DNA of 40,394 nt from Ornithinicoccus halotolerans. GTDB lineage: Bacteria > Actinomycetota > Actinomycetes > Actinomycetales > Dermatophilaceae. Numbering within the stretch: the first letter of the stretch is position 1; the number at the start of each line of letters is the position of its first letter. The stretch is taken from contig NZ_WIQI01000018.1 of NCBI RefSeq assembly GCF_009602535.1, positions 1 to 40,394 of the forward strand. Reading direction: 5' to 3'. The notes below the pieces were generated by a model, which did not search any database, was not told the DNA's origin, and was given only the letters and a program-made list of their open reading frames with translations. This document shows positions 15,132 to 23,974 of this stretch, piece after piece. The position numbers and the translations under genes are program-made.

Positions 15132-16406
15132 GTGCCCCCGGAGCTGGTCTACCTCATCATCGGGCTCGGGCTGCTCCTGGCCACCGTGCTTCCCAAGATG
15201 CTGCACGGCCGGGCGATGTCGGTGCCCATGGTGGTGCTGGGCTTCGGGGTGGTAGTCGGCCTGCTGGTGCCTGGCGACGACCCGATGTCGCCGATCCTCA
15301 ACGCCCAGGCCACCGCCCACCTGGCGGAGGCCACGGTGATCGTCTCGCTCATGGGGGTGGGCCTGGCGCTGGAGCGGCCGCTGGGGTGGCGGCGCTGGCG
15401 GGTGACCTGGCGGCTGCTGGGCCTGGCGATGCCGCTGTGCATCGCCGGGGTCGCGCTGCTCGGCTGGTGGTCGATGGGGCTAACCGTGCCCGCGGCCGTC
15501 CTGCTGGGGGCAGTGCTCGCCCCGACCGACCCGGTGCTGGCCTCCGAGGTGCAGGTCCCGCCGCCGACGACGCCGGGAGAGGGCGGTTCGGACGTCGAGG
15601 ACGGGGACAACGACGAGGTGCGCTTCGCGCTGACCTCCGAGGCCGGCCTCAACGACGCGCTGGCTTTCCCGTTCGTCTACCTGGGGCTGTTCCTCATGGG
15701 TCGCGGCAGCATCAGCGACTGGGGACTGGAGTGGGTGCTGTGGACCCTCGTCGGCAAGATCCTGCTGGGCGCGGCGGTCGGCTGGTTCGCCGGGCTGGCG
15801 CTGGGCCGAATGGCGTTCTGGAGCCGGGTTCCGCTGCTGCGCCTCGCTGAGATCGGCAACCCGTTGCTGGCCCTGGCCGCCACCTTCGCCGTCTACGGGC
15901 TGACCGAGCTGATCGGCGGCTACGGCTTCCTCGCCGTCTTCGCGGCCGCCCTCGGGATCCGGTCGGTCGAGCGCAGTCACCACTATCACCAGCAGCTGCA
16001 CGAGCTGGTCGAGCAGCTGGAGGCGATCCTGACGCTTGTGGTGCTGCTGATGCTGGGTGCCGCGCTGAGCGCCGGGCTGCTGCTGGAGCTGGACTGGCCC
16101 GCCGTGCTGGTCGGTGTGGCGTTCCTGTTCGTGGTGCGCCCCGCCGCGGGCTGGCTGTCGCTGCTCGGGACGCCGGACCTCAGCCGGAGCGAGCGTTGGA
16201 CGGTCGCCGGGTTCGGGGTGCGCGGTATCGGCTCGGTGTTCTACCTGTCCTATGCACTGAGCAGCGAGTACGTCGCCGAGGGGCTGCAGCTGTGGGGCGT
16301 TGTGGCGTTCACGATCGTGCTCTCGGTCGTGGTCCACGGCGTCGCCGCGACGCCGGTGATGACCTCGCTGGACCGGCTCCGTCGCGGCAGGTCGGCGGCG
16401 GCCTGA
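15132..16406 (+). CDS. CPA1-type cation:proton antiporter (NhaP-like)
   Basis: This 424-residue membrane protein has about 12 hydrophobic helices. It shows family motifs VLAPTDPVLAS (the ion-site region with paired T/D) and ALTSEAGLNDALAFPFVYL, both typical of NhaP/NHE-like sodium or potassium:proton antiporters. A short hydrophilic loop between them (PTTPGEGGSDVEDGDNDEV) is acidic and longer than in many homologues. FGVRGIGSVFYLSYAL near the C-terminus is the conserved arginine-containing helix. GTG 15132 is chosen from the leaderless box and because the product then starts at the first helix. The role is pH and ion homeostasis; ion preference is not readable. Confidence 0.9.
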   Translation: MPPELVYLIIGLGLLLATVLPKMLHGRAMSVPMVVLGFGVVVGLLVPGDDPMSPILNAQATAHLAEATVIVSLMGVGLALERPLGWRRWRVTWRLLGLAMPLCIAGVALLGWWSMGLTVPAAVLLGAVLAPTDPVLASEVQVPPPTTPGEGGSDVEDGDNDEVRFALTSEAGLNDALAFPFVYLGLFLMGRGSISDWGLEWVLWTLVGKILLGAAVGWFAGLALGRMAFWSRVPLLRLAEIGNPLLALAATFAVYGLTELIGGYGFLAVFAAALGIRSVERSHHYHQQLHELVEQLEAILTLVVLLMLGAALSAGLLLELDWPAVLVGVAFLFVVRPAAGWLSLLGTPDLSRSERWTVAGFGVRGIGSVFYLSYALSSEYVAEGLQLWGVVAFTIVLSVVVHGVAATPVMTSLDRLRRGRSAAA

Positions 16407-16412
16407 GACGAT

Positions 16413-16442
16413 TTCTCCCGGTGGCCGAGGGTCGGGTACAGT
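16413..16442 (+). promoter_or_regulatory. Putative promoter of tRNA-Arg(ACG)
   Basis: TTCTCC (16413-16418) and TACAGT (16437-16442) lie 18 bases apart. The predicted start is about 20 bases before the mature tRNA. Confidence 0.4.
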
Positions 16443-16468
16443 GGTCCGGCGTTGCCTCCTGGCGACGG

Positions 16469-16541
16469 GCGCCCGTAGCTCAACGGATAGAGCATCTGAC
16501 TACGGATCAGAAGGTTTGGGGTTCGAATCCCTACGGGCGCG
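16469..16541 (+). tRNA. tRNA-Arg(ACG), attachment site of the genomic island
   Basis: Acceptor arms GCGCCCG and CGGGCGC are followed by discriminator G; CCA is not encoded. The anticodon arm TCTGA-CTACGGA-TCAGA gives anticodon ACG, normally converted to inosine to read CGN arginine codons. The T-arm is GGGGTTCGAATCCCT. The last bases of the gene recur at 30229-30241, which marks this tRNA as the integration target of the island that follows. Confidence 0.95.
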
Positions 16542-16544
16542 CCC
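16532..16544 (+). repeat. Left attachment site core, in the 3' end of tRNA-Arg
   Basis: TACGGGCGCGCCC spans the last ten bases of the tRNA gene and three bases beyond. It is identical to 30229-30241. The upstream bases (TCGAATCCC here, TCGAAACCCG at the right copy) are also similar, so the match is longer but diverged. Confidence 0.65.
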
Positions 16545-17744
16545 ATCTGAGCAGGTCCACCTCCGTGGCAGATCCCTCCTCTCAACCAACGCAAATGCTA
16601 TTCCGCACACCGGTGTTCCGTGGACTCCGCAGGCCCTGCTGCGGGGGCCTCGCGCCACCATGCCTCGCGTGTCCGCGCACATGGACAGACGCCCGCATTT
16701 GTGTCCGGTGTGGCCGCCGCCGGTCAGGACCCGGCAGGGGAACTCCCCGCTGCCCCTCCTGACGCTCTGCTCCGCTGCCGAGAACCCCTAGCTGCCTCTG
16801 CGATGTGGGAGGCACTACCCACTCGGACGGCCACCGCCCAGGGGAAACGACTCCAACCTGGAGGTTGTTCGTGCCGGTCGTGACGACGCGGTGTGCCCCG
16901 CGGCGTCAGAACACCTAGTGATTTCCCGGCACGCCGTAGACACATGAACGTCTCCGTCGGCAGTTCGGTGAAGGCGCGGCCCATGCAACGCCTTGAATGA
17001 CCGGGATGCCGGCACTGGCGGTGACCAACAGGAAATTATCCAGTTCAGTCCCCCACCCTCCATGGGGATGGTCGCCACAGCGGTACGACCAGGGTGTCTC
17101 TCCAGCCGCTGCAACGACGCCGCGGGGCGCGTCCCACTGCGGTCTGCGCCGGCTCTACCCCGCTCGTCGGAGTCCCACGCGCGGAAGGGTGACATGGGAG
17201 GGCCACGTCGTGGACATAGATCGACTCACCAAGCATCTGATTACAAGACACCCAGGCGAAAGCCGCTGACCTGGGCATATCGCACGGAACAGCAGGCGAT
17301 GGGCGCTTTCGTGCAACATACGTGCATCATCGATGACTCCTCGTGGCTCGATCTGACTTGCGGCCGAGCGCACGAGTGGTTACGAGCCTCTCCCAGCCCC
17401 TCCATTGGCACGCGTTGACCAGCCTTCAGCAGGCCCGTGGTGCCACACGAATCTGGTGCTGAGCAATGACCCTACCGGGCACCTGACCGTCTGGAGGAGA
17501 CTGGCTGCCCCTGCTCACCAAGGGAACCCCTCACGGCGTCGGTACAAAGCGGCGCAGTCAGCATTGGGAATCGGCGGACATACGAACACCGAGTGCCGAG
17601 TCGACAAGCCACTGGAACGGCTGACATCAAGGGGGCACGGTTGCCTCCCATGCCCGGGAGATGGACTCGCCCAGGTTCCGGATGACCGCTTACGGCGATC
17701 CGCGCGACCTTGTCCGTGTATCCCGGACGGTGCCACACTCGATC
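16545..17744. other. Gene-poor left end of the island
   Basis: About 1.2 kb without a gene that I can support. Open frames exist (for example 16993-17418 on plus) but their translations are low-complexity, lack ribosome sites and match no family I know. The sequence looks like decayed mobile-element DNA. Confidence 0.5.
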
Positions 17745-18442
17745 ATGGGTGAGACGCACAGGGTGGCGGTCATCTACGGGCATGACCCGGCGGGGGTCAG
17801 CACGGAGGGCCCTGTTCCCTCCGACGACGCGGTGCGGCGCGTGGTCGAGGCCGGGCCGTGGTCGGTGACCAAGTTCTGGCTCGAGAACGTCCCCGGGCTC
17901 GCGATCGAGACGACGTGGTTCCTACGTGTGGTCGAGATCTCTCCCGACAGAACCCCGCTCGAGGACGGCCGCATCCCACGCTCAAGGTTGATAGACGCGG
18001 CTGTGTCGGCAGCGTTTCTCCAGCGGGGACTGCGCCGGGAAGACTTCGACCACGTCTTCGTGGTCGTGCACGGCGGTGACGCGATCGAGTGGGGCGGCTG
18101 GGGAGCTGACGCGGTCGTCCTCACGACGAACGACCACAGCACTGTGTGCCATGAGTTCGGGCACGTCCTGGGCTTTGACCACTCCCGGGGCTTCTTCGGT
18201 AAGGAGGCATCTTCGACGACGACTACGGCAGCCGCTACGACGTCATGGCCGTTCCTAACGACTTCGCGCTCAGCGACCCGCTGGACTACTTCCCGTACGG
18301 AGGGGCCAACGCGGGACCGATGGTGGCGCGGGCGAACATCTTCTTCAAGAAGCCTCACCTGATGCGGGAGGCCGCCTGGCGCGCCGTGCTGGTCGAGCGC
18401 GTCAGAGGTTGGGAGCGAGGCCGTGGAGGCTGGCAACGCTAG
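17745..18442 (+). pseudogene. Metzincin-type metallopeptidase, frameshifted
   Basis: The first frame, from ATG 17745, contains HEFGHVLGFDHS (residues 136-147), a complete HExxHxxGxxH zinc motif of metzincin-like peptidases. After ~18200 this frame turns into Thr/Arg-rich nonsense. The -1 frame opens at 18203 and continues the protein as GGIFDDDYGSRYDVMAVPND, where YDVM resembles the Met-turn region, and ends at 18442. A single-base change near 18198-18207 therefore splits the gene. AAGGAGG occurs exactly at the junction (18201-18207). No signal peptide is seen, so export is uncertain. Decay is most likely; sequencing error or a programmed shift are alternatives. Confidence 0.6.
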
Positions 18443-19088
18443 GTCCTGTGCGCCGTCTGCCACCCGGCTCTCAATCGGATGGCGCACCCAAACCGGCGTG
18501 CTTAGCTTCCTACCCGTCAATCTCATCTGCGTCCACATGCCGGCCGGTGACGGCACCCCCATCCGTCCCTCCTCCGCACAAGCCCGCGATGCGCGGTCGT
18601 GACATCGCTCATCCGGCCGATGTCCGGATGCTCGTGAGCGTCCTCACTATCGCCCGACACGCCGATGGGTGGATGCCTTCATACTCTTCTCGCATGGCCC
18701 CGGGTCCTAGCACCTGATGCTCACGAACGTGCCGGTGGCTGACCACCAGGCGCGCCAACGTTGCTGAAGCAGATGCCCTTCGCGATCGCCTCTTGTCTTC
18801 CTGTTGAGCGACTGCTAGCGGGAACCGTCGGCGCCATGCCACCATGGACTCGAGCCTACAAGCACCCTTTGGAAATGGCGCTTGCCTTATTATCATTCCC
18901 ATTTCTAAAGGCAGATGCTTGCACGCGGAGATCGGAGGCAAAGTACGCGACGGAAGATGCATAGTCTCATCGCATAGGAGTGTGTGCAACCCCCTCCTAG
19001 GTCCAGGCCTGAGTGGTAACGCCCTCAAGAGTCGTACCCTCTACCTCTTGGTCAGTGCGCAGTGGATCGGACAGGGATGTGAAGGAGA
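18443..19088. other. Gap between the peptidase remnant and the 269-aa membrane protein gene
   Basis: About 650 bases without a supported gene. It contains an imperfect inverted repeat (18859-18921) around an AT-rich loop, and ends with GAAGGAG just before the next ATG. Confidence 0.45.
18859..18921 (+). repeat. Imperfect inverted repeat with AT-rich centre
   Basis: CAAGCA (18859-18864) and CTTTGGAAATGG (18867-18878) face CCATTTC plus TAAAGG (18899-18911) and TGCTTG (18916-18921). The 20-base centre is TTATTATCATT-like, unusual for this genome. It could be a terminator, an operator or an insertion-element end. Confidence 0.4.
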
Positions 19089-19898
19089 ATGAACCGACAT
19101 GAGGAACCGCTTCGTGAGTTCCGGCATCTTGCTGAACTGTACCCGGGAGACTGTCTCATGGGCCACGCTGTCGGCACGGAGAAGTGGCTGAGCTCATCGA
19201 GTAGGCAACTTCGAGCAGCGGAGGTCATGAAGGCGGTCGAGGCACTTGAGGAGCATGGCGCCAGAATCGAAGCGGTAGTGGAAGATCATCTAGAGGCTAG
19301 GAAGGTGGCGACCCAGGAACGGGACGATCGTCTCAGGTCGATAACGGGTAAGGGCTGGGAGCAGGCCGACCCGGGTCGTCATAGGACCCAACAAGGCGAA
19401 CTCGGTTTATCGGTTGCACGTCGGCTCAGCGATAGGGCGCGCCTTGAACACGCTAAATGGCAACTGTCGGGTTACCTGCACCCACTTATATGGGGCTTGA
19501 TTATAGGGGGTCTGGGTGTAGCTGTCCTCACTGACGGCCTGGCGTGGATGACTCCAAATGCGGCACCGCGAGTCGTCACCTGGATGATACTTGGGATCGT
19601 CGCCTGGATGATTGACCACTTCCTTCTGTCGCCCTATGCTGACCGAGTCCGCGCGCGCCGATATTGGAGATTCCTCTGGTTTTCACTGGACGCTGCGACG
19701 ACACGGTTGATCATCCTACAGGTCCTCCGCAAGACGTTGCCACAGGAGCCAGATTACGATGGTGAGTGGTCGCTCTACACGCTCAGCTCGGTGGTGGATG
19801 GCCGAGAGTCAGTAGGGTCCAGTTACTTGCGCATGGGCACCATCCTTGAACACTTGCGTCCGCGCGAAAGGGAAAGGTTGCGAACCATCACCGAGTAG
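19089..19898 (+). CDS. Unrecognised two-TM membrane protein
   Basis: This is a 269-residue protein of unknown family. Residues ~40-125 are charged and helix-rich, with possible coiled-coil (AAEVMKAVEALEEHGARIEA). Two hydrophobic segments follow, LIWGLIIGGLGVAVLTDGLA (~132-151) and VVTWMILGIVAWMIDHFLL (~161-179). The C-terminal ~90 residues are soluble and charged, ending RERERLRTITE. The purine-rich GAAGGAG is only one base from this ATG, which is too close for a normal ribosome site, so the start may be wrong. The composition is protein-like over the whole length and the frame is intact. Its position in the island suggests accessory or defence function, but nothing shows this directly. Confidence 0.55.
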   Translation: MNRHEEPLREFRHLAELYPGDCLMGHAVGTEKWLSSSSRQLRAAEVMKAVEALEEHGARIEAVVEDHLEARKVATQERDDRLRSITGKGWEQADPGRHRTQQGELGLSVARRLSDRARLEHAKWQLSGYLHPLIWGLIIGGLGVAVLTDGLAWMTPNAAPRVVTWMILGIVAWMIDHFLLSPYADRVRARRYWRFLWFSLDAATTRLIILQVLRKTLPQEPDYDGEWSLYTLSSVVDGRESVGSSYLRMGTILEHLRPRERERLRTITE

Positions 19899-20464
19899 CG
19901 CCACGGTCGTTCGCGAAGGCATGCTGATGAAGCGTATGGCCGCAGCGCCTCTGAGGGCTCTGGCGACGCACGCCGCCCATATGCAGGGACTTGTCACGCG
20001 GCAGCGCGAGCATCGATCCTTAGCGCACGATTCCGGCATCTTCATCGCGGAGCTTAAGTCAAGAGCCGAGTACACGCATCTGCCGCTGTGCGGTTGGTCG
20101 CGCTGAGTAAGTCGGCCGCCGCGCGGGCTGGTGTCACCATGGTGCCACCACGTCTCTGGCCGTTGACCGCTGGCCGGCTCACGGCGGGTCCCGTGCACAG
20201 CGGCCTTGCCCGTAAAAGTTGTGGGCGCGTAGCGCAGCGGGCCGGCCGCCGCTGCACGTGTCCCAGCCTCCGGGATTGCCCACGGCACCCCTCAGCACAG
20301 ACCATTGACGTGCGGCCGGCCCGGGAGGACACTGGACGCGTGATAGACAGGAGGGCGCCAACGCCGGAAAGGTCAGACAAGCGTTGGCGTTGTGACCACG
20401 CGGGATGCACATTCGAGCGTGAGTCACCTGTTAAACCGCCGGCGCATAGCTTGCATCCACTTTC
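19899..20464. other. Gap between two convergent membrane-protein genes
   Basis: About 570 bases lie between the convergent 269-aa and 389-aa protein genes. I see no supported coding frame, RNA gene or clear terminator hairpin. Confidence 0.4.
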
Positions 20465-21634
20465 TCAGATGCGGCCAGTCAGACGCCGTTGAAGAGACTC
20501 GAGGCGAAGCCTGAGACTCCACCCTTTTTCTGCTGGCGGCACGATGTGCTCGTTTTCGCAACGCAACCTGTCGGCTATTGTGACCAAAAGCAGACCATAC
20601 GCACGCGCGCTTGCCAAGGCCGCGCGATACATGACAAGCATCATACCGAGCGTGAGTATTAGAGTCACTGCGACATGTCCGATGCCGAGTTGACTGAGGC
20701 GAAATGCGGACAGCAGCCCTACGAAGGCCGCCACGAAAACCATGGAGCAGTATAGATCGAGTCGAGTCCGCTGCTCATCGTGCTCGACCCGCAGCGAGAA
20801 CGGAAGATCATCGAAGGAGCGTTGCACGAAGGTTTCGACATCATCTGCGCCGGTGTCATCCTCATGCGCACGAAGAACGTTACCCAAGCGAGTGGGGAGA
20901 GCACGGTGCGGCTCGGGAAAGTCTCGGCGCCTTTTGTCGACGTTCAAGCGCCGACGCAGCAGCTCAGGGGATGCCCACCGGCTCCACTCCAGATCATTCG
21001 CAACCGCCCGTTCGTCCTTGCTCAACGTCACCGATGGCTGCTCCTCACCTCTAACCCGAGCGTCGACGGTCGCGAGCACGTTTGGGGTCAAGAGGGCGCC
21101 TTCTGGATACTCACGTTGCAGTCGTCGCTGCTCATGCTCCAGCCAATCCCGGGCGGTTGTCCAAGCCTGCGCTGTCAAGCTATCGTATTTGGTGTCCAAC
21201 TTCTCGCGCCGGTTCGCAAAACGTTGACGACGCTTTCCTGCTACCCATTCGGCGACCCGGAAGGTTCCCCAGTATCCCTCAAGCGTACGTATGGCCTCGA
21301 AAGCGAAGGCCTGAGTCAGTACGGTAAGGGCGACGATACACAAAAGCAGTAGAAGCGCGCCACCAATGCTCATGTTGGCGAGTCGTTGCGCTGCCATCAC
21401 CATCACCTCGATGATGGGGGGAGGGGATGTCTGAGTTGTCATTATGGAGGCATACTGGAACATGAAAGCAAGGCTAAGCACCATGGCTGCCGAAGGCAGC
21501 CAGGCGCTGATGGCCAGCTGATCGAGCACGCGGGCCACAAACTGCGACAAAGATTCCCGGGCCTTGTTTGAACCGGCTACAGCTCCAGACCCGCTGTCAG
21601 GCGAGGAGGTCGTCACTCTCGATTCATAGCGCAT
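20465..21634 (-). CDS. Unnamed four-TM membrane protein with PTRLGNVLRA-type motif
   Basis: This is a 389-residue protein from ATG 21634. Two helices lie near residues 45-63 and 88-112, then a ~185-residue soluble loop, then two more helices near 297-313 and 318-340. The loop contains ALPTRLGNVLRAHEDDTGAD, a motif I recall from an uncharacterised bacterial four-TM family found in many actinobacteria. In those proteins a conserved Trp-Pro segment usually follows, and it is less clear here. The open frame extends upstream to 21865, but that part is Arg/Pro/Ser-rich and unlike coding sequence, so the internal ATG is preferred despite a weak ribosome site. Function is unknown. Confidence 0.6.
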   Translation of the reverse strand: MRYESRVTTSSPDSGSGAVAGSNKARESLSQFVARVLDQLAISAWLPSAAMVLSLAFMFQYASIMTTQTSPPPIIEVMVMAAQRLANMSIGGALLLLLCIVALTVLTQAFAFEAIRTLEGYWGTFRVAEWVAGKRRQRFANRREKLDTKYDSLTAQAWTTARDWLEHEQRRLQREYPEGALLTPNVLATVDARVRGEEQPSVTLSKDERAVANDLEWSRWASPELLRRRLNVDKRRRDFPEPHRALPTRLGNVLRAHEDDTGADDVETFVQRSFDDLPFSLRVEHDEQRTRLDLYCSMVFVAAFVGLLSAFRLSQLGIGHVAVTLILTLGMMLVMYRAALASARAYGLLLVTIADRLRCENEHIVPPAEKGWSLRLRLESLQRRLTGRI

Positions 21635-22453
21635 CTCGCGCGTATCACTCGGATGCGGAGACCCCGGAGTGTCGCCGTATGTATGGCATCGCCACTGTGG
21701 TCCAGGCTCAGCCCACTGCTCAGTCCTCGCCCTGCTCGCCCTCGCGACGAAAGTGCCCGCGTGGTGGTCGAGGTGGCGACCACGTGCGTTCCCGTGGTCC
21801 CACACCGCTTTGCGGGACTCCGGCAGGACCGGACCCCTGACCTCGGGTCGCGGCGATAGCGGCACGGGGAGGCCGTGCGGCGCGACAGCTTCCGCGCGTG
21901 CTGCAGCTGCACTGGGCCACCCGGCCGTCCAGCCTCATAAACCTCCTGGCCGCGGTCGTCGAGTGGAAGTCCTACGCGGAAGTGACACGGCAGGTCGGTG
22001 GCGCATGATCGCTCGGTAACATCCCGCTCGTGGACGCCACGAGGCGCTTCGGCGAGACCTCCAGGAAGACCTAGTCACCCGGTCGACCAACGGCCGGCTG
22101 GTCATAGCCGACAGCAGCAGGTACACAGTGTACCTCGACCAGCCGGAGATCGTGGTCCAAGTCATCGGAATCCTGACTCACTGACGCCGCACGCGGGAAA
22201 GTCCTCGCGCATGGGACGACAAGGCGTTGAGTTCTCGCAGGTGCGACATGGTGAACGACCCGGTCGAAACCCGGCTGTGATGCTACGGTCAACCAAGCGA
22301 TGGCGTCCCGCCCGGCCGCGCACGCACGACGCCCCCTGCCGTCGCAACGCACGCTATTGCCGCCTGCCGGTCGCGGTCGACGGTGGCCTGTCGACGTTGA
22401 GGCGTCTGGACCGGGTACCCCCATTTGGCGAGTTCGACTGCCAGACTGCGCGC
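21635..22453. other. Mostly non-coding stretch with one short coding-like remnant
   Basis: No complete gene is supported. On the plus strand 22020-22184 is open without a start codon and ends at TGA. Its translation (ALRRDLQEDLVTRSTNGRLV then YTVYLDQPEIVVQVIGIL) looks like the C-terminus of a small protein, but I do not recognise the family. Confidence 0.35.
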
Positions 22454-22660
22454 ATGACACGCGGTGATTGGGCGCCTGACCGTGAAGAAGCGCACTTCGC
22501 AGGCACGGAGTGGGTCGACCTCGATGTGTTGGAGTCGAACGAAGTGCGGCTGATTCCCAGTGTCGGAGCTGCCGCGCGCCTCGGTCTCGAGCCACTGCCA
22601 GAGGACCTGCTCTTCTGCTTCTTGCCGGCCGTATGGCCCGATGAGGCCCGAGACTCTTGA
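22454..22660 (+). CDS. Possible small protein or gene fragment, unrecognised
   Basis: ATG 22454 opens 68 codons. The translation is balanced and protein-like (EWVDLDVLESNEVRLIPSVG, then LPEDLLFCFLPAVWPDE), unlike neighbouring frames. There is no good ribosome site, and the end of the frame abuts an opposing scrap of another gene at 22651, so this may be the tail of a larger deleted gene. No family recognised. Confidence 0.3.
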   Translation: MTRGDWAPDREEAHFAGTEWVDLDVLESNEVRLIPSVGAAARLGLEPLPEDLLFCFLPAVWPDEARDS

Positions 22661-22740
22661 CTGACGTCCTCCTGCAGGCGACCCGCCGACTCGCGGTACA
22701 CCGCCAGGTTCTCTTGGCAGATGCGCTCCAAGACGGCGTC
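22651..22740 (-). pseudogene. N-terminal scrap resembling sacsin-type (GHKL ATPase) proteins
   Basis: The minus-strand frame reads DAVLERICQENLAVYRES followed by AGRLQEDVSQES. From memory this matches the start of large proteins with a sacsin N-terminal ATPase-like domain, in which a segment such as DYRGRLVYELLQNADDA would come next. Here the match stops abruptly near 22651 and unrelated sequence follows. Only about 30 codons remain, so it cannot be functional. Some proteins of that family belong to bacterial defence loci. The family call rests on a short match. Confidence 0.4.
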
Positions 22741-22745
22741 AGGGG

Positions 22746-23089
22746 GTAGCTGGCATCCGACTCACGTGCCCCATTCCACCGTGTGCCCCCGACATCGTCA
22801 CCCGGTTGACGTTCACGCGCTCATGCGGTCGGGGTGGGCCACCACCGGCGAAGGAACGAGGTCGCGGTCCTTCAGGTCCTCATCGCCTTCGGTCTTGTCC
22901 CAGCCGTAGCGCGTCTTCGCGAGCGGGCGGCCGCTGCCGGCGCTCACTGCACATCGCTGACTCTGCTGGTCAACCACGCCGAGGTGAGTGACATCACGAC
23001 TCCGCCAAAGTCCGACTGCAACCCGGCAGGTTTCGCCTTAGATGGGCGCGGGCGCCTCCCGGACTGATCCGATACGGCAGGGTTGACCT
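22746..23089. other. Gap before the HEPN-like gene
   Basis: About 340 bases. A plus-strand frame (22834-23067) is open but has no ribosome site or recognisable family. No hairpin or promoter stands out. Confidence 0.35.
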
Positions 23090-23974
23090 ATGAAGCTGCC
23101 ACCGTTCGAGTCCGAGTTCGACGCATCCGTCCTACCCCAAATCGCTGGGGCGCCCCTCAGCCACAGCACGCTCGACACCGCCGTCGGCTCAATGCCGCTC
23201 AGTAGGCGGGTGGAAGGCTCGCAACAGACCCTCGTCATCGATGCCGTTCACAGCTTCTACCTGGCGAAGGGCGTCGGGAGGGTCGTCGCATCCTTCACCG
23301 GTTACACCAACCAGGTCGCTCCGGCTGCGTTGAGGCGGGTTGCCGATGACCTGATGCGGTTGGCCGTCATTGCCGTTGCCGCCGTCAACGACGCCGGACA
23401 GAACAGCCGCACGAGATCACTGCCTCACACGGTAGATGCCCTCACTGTCGCGCTACAGGGCACGACCGGGACATCTGTGGAGCAGCAAGGGCTCGCCAAC
23501 ATCAAGGCGTCTGTCGATCACCGAACCATCCCGTCGCTGAAGTACGTGCACTTCGTTAGGAACAAGTGGGCAGGGCACGCGTCGCTGGACCGTGAGTTCG
23601 ACAAGTGGGCGGACGCGGACACTGTGCTATCGATCCCGCTCGTCGAGGATGCTCTGGCCCGTCTCGTGAATGCCCACCAAGCACTCGCCGACCTGATCGA
23701 CGGCAGTAAGTCGCTGAAGCAGCTTGCGAAGGCGTCGCACCAACCAACAGGGTCAGCGATTCCTATGAGCGTTGCGTGGAACGCGGTAATTCCACTTGCG
23801 ATGGTTGCCCGAGAGTCTGGGCAGCGCCAGGCCCAGGCGCTGCTCGACCAATTGCAGTCTCCGTTGGGGTACGGAAAGCCAGACGACACTGACTGGCGCC
23901 CCGGCTCGGAGCACCATCGTCGACGGCAGATCATAGACCGGGCCGTAGCCCTCATGGCTGAGTCAGAGGACTGA
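23090..23974 (+). CDS. HEPN-like protein with RNxxxxH motif, possible RNase
   Basis: This 294-residue protein is mostly helical. Residues 157-163 read RNKWAGH within YVHFVRNKWAGHASLDREFD. An arginine followed by a polar residue and a histidine 6 positions on is the catalytic signature of HEPN RNases (toxins of HEPN-MNT modules, AbiU2/AbiV-like abortive infection proteins, CRISPR effectors). The motif lies between predicted helices (residues ~82-100 and ~184-202), which fits the HEPN fold. The family call is inference from the motif. The frame is intact, although neighbours are broken. The ribosome site is weak. No nucleotidyltransferase partner is found next to it. It could alternatively be a structural, non-catalytic helical protein. 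Confidence 0.55.
   Translation: MKLPPFESEFDASVLPQIAGAPLSHSTLDTAVGSMPLSRRVEGSQQTLVIDAVHSFYLAKGVGRVVASFTGYTNQVAPAALRRVADDLMRLAVIAVAAVNDAGQNSRTRSLPHTVDALTVALQGTTGTSVEQQGLANIKASVDHRTIPSLKYVHFVRNKWAGHASLDREFDKWADADTVLSIPLVEDALARLVNAHQALADLIDGSKSLKQLAKASHQPTGSAIPMSVAWNAVIPLAMVARESGQRQAQALLDQLQSPLGYGKPDDTDWRPGSEHHRRRQIIDRAVALMAESED

Noticed and set aside
17233-17245. AGCATCTGATTAC, similar to the tRNA-Arg anticodon stem
   Set aside because: Only 12 of 13 bases match and the neighbouring bases do not fold as a tRNA arm; probably chance.
16993-17418. 141-codon open frame at the left end of the island
   Set aside because: No ribosome site, no recognisable family, and irregular composition; several overlapping frames on both strands are equally open.
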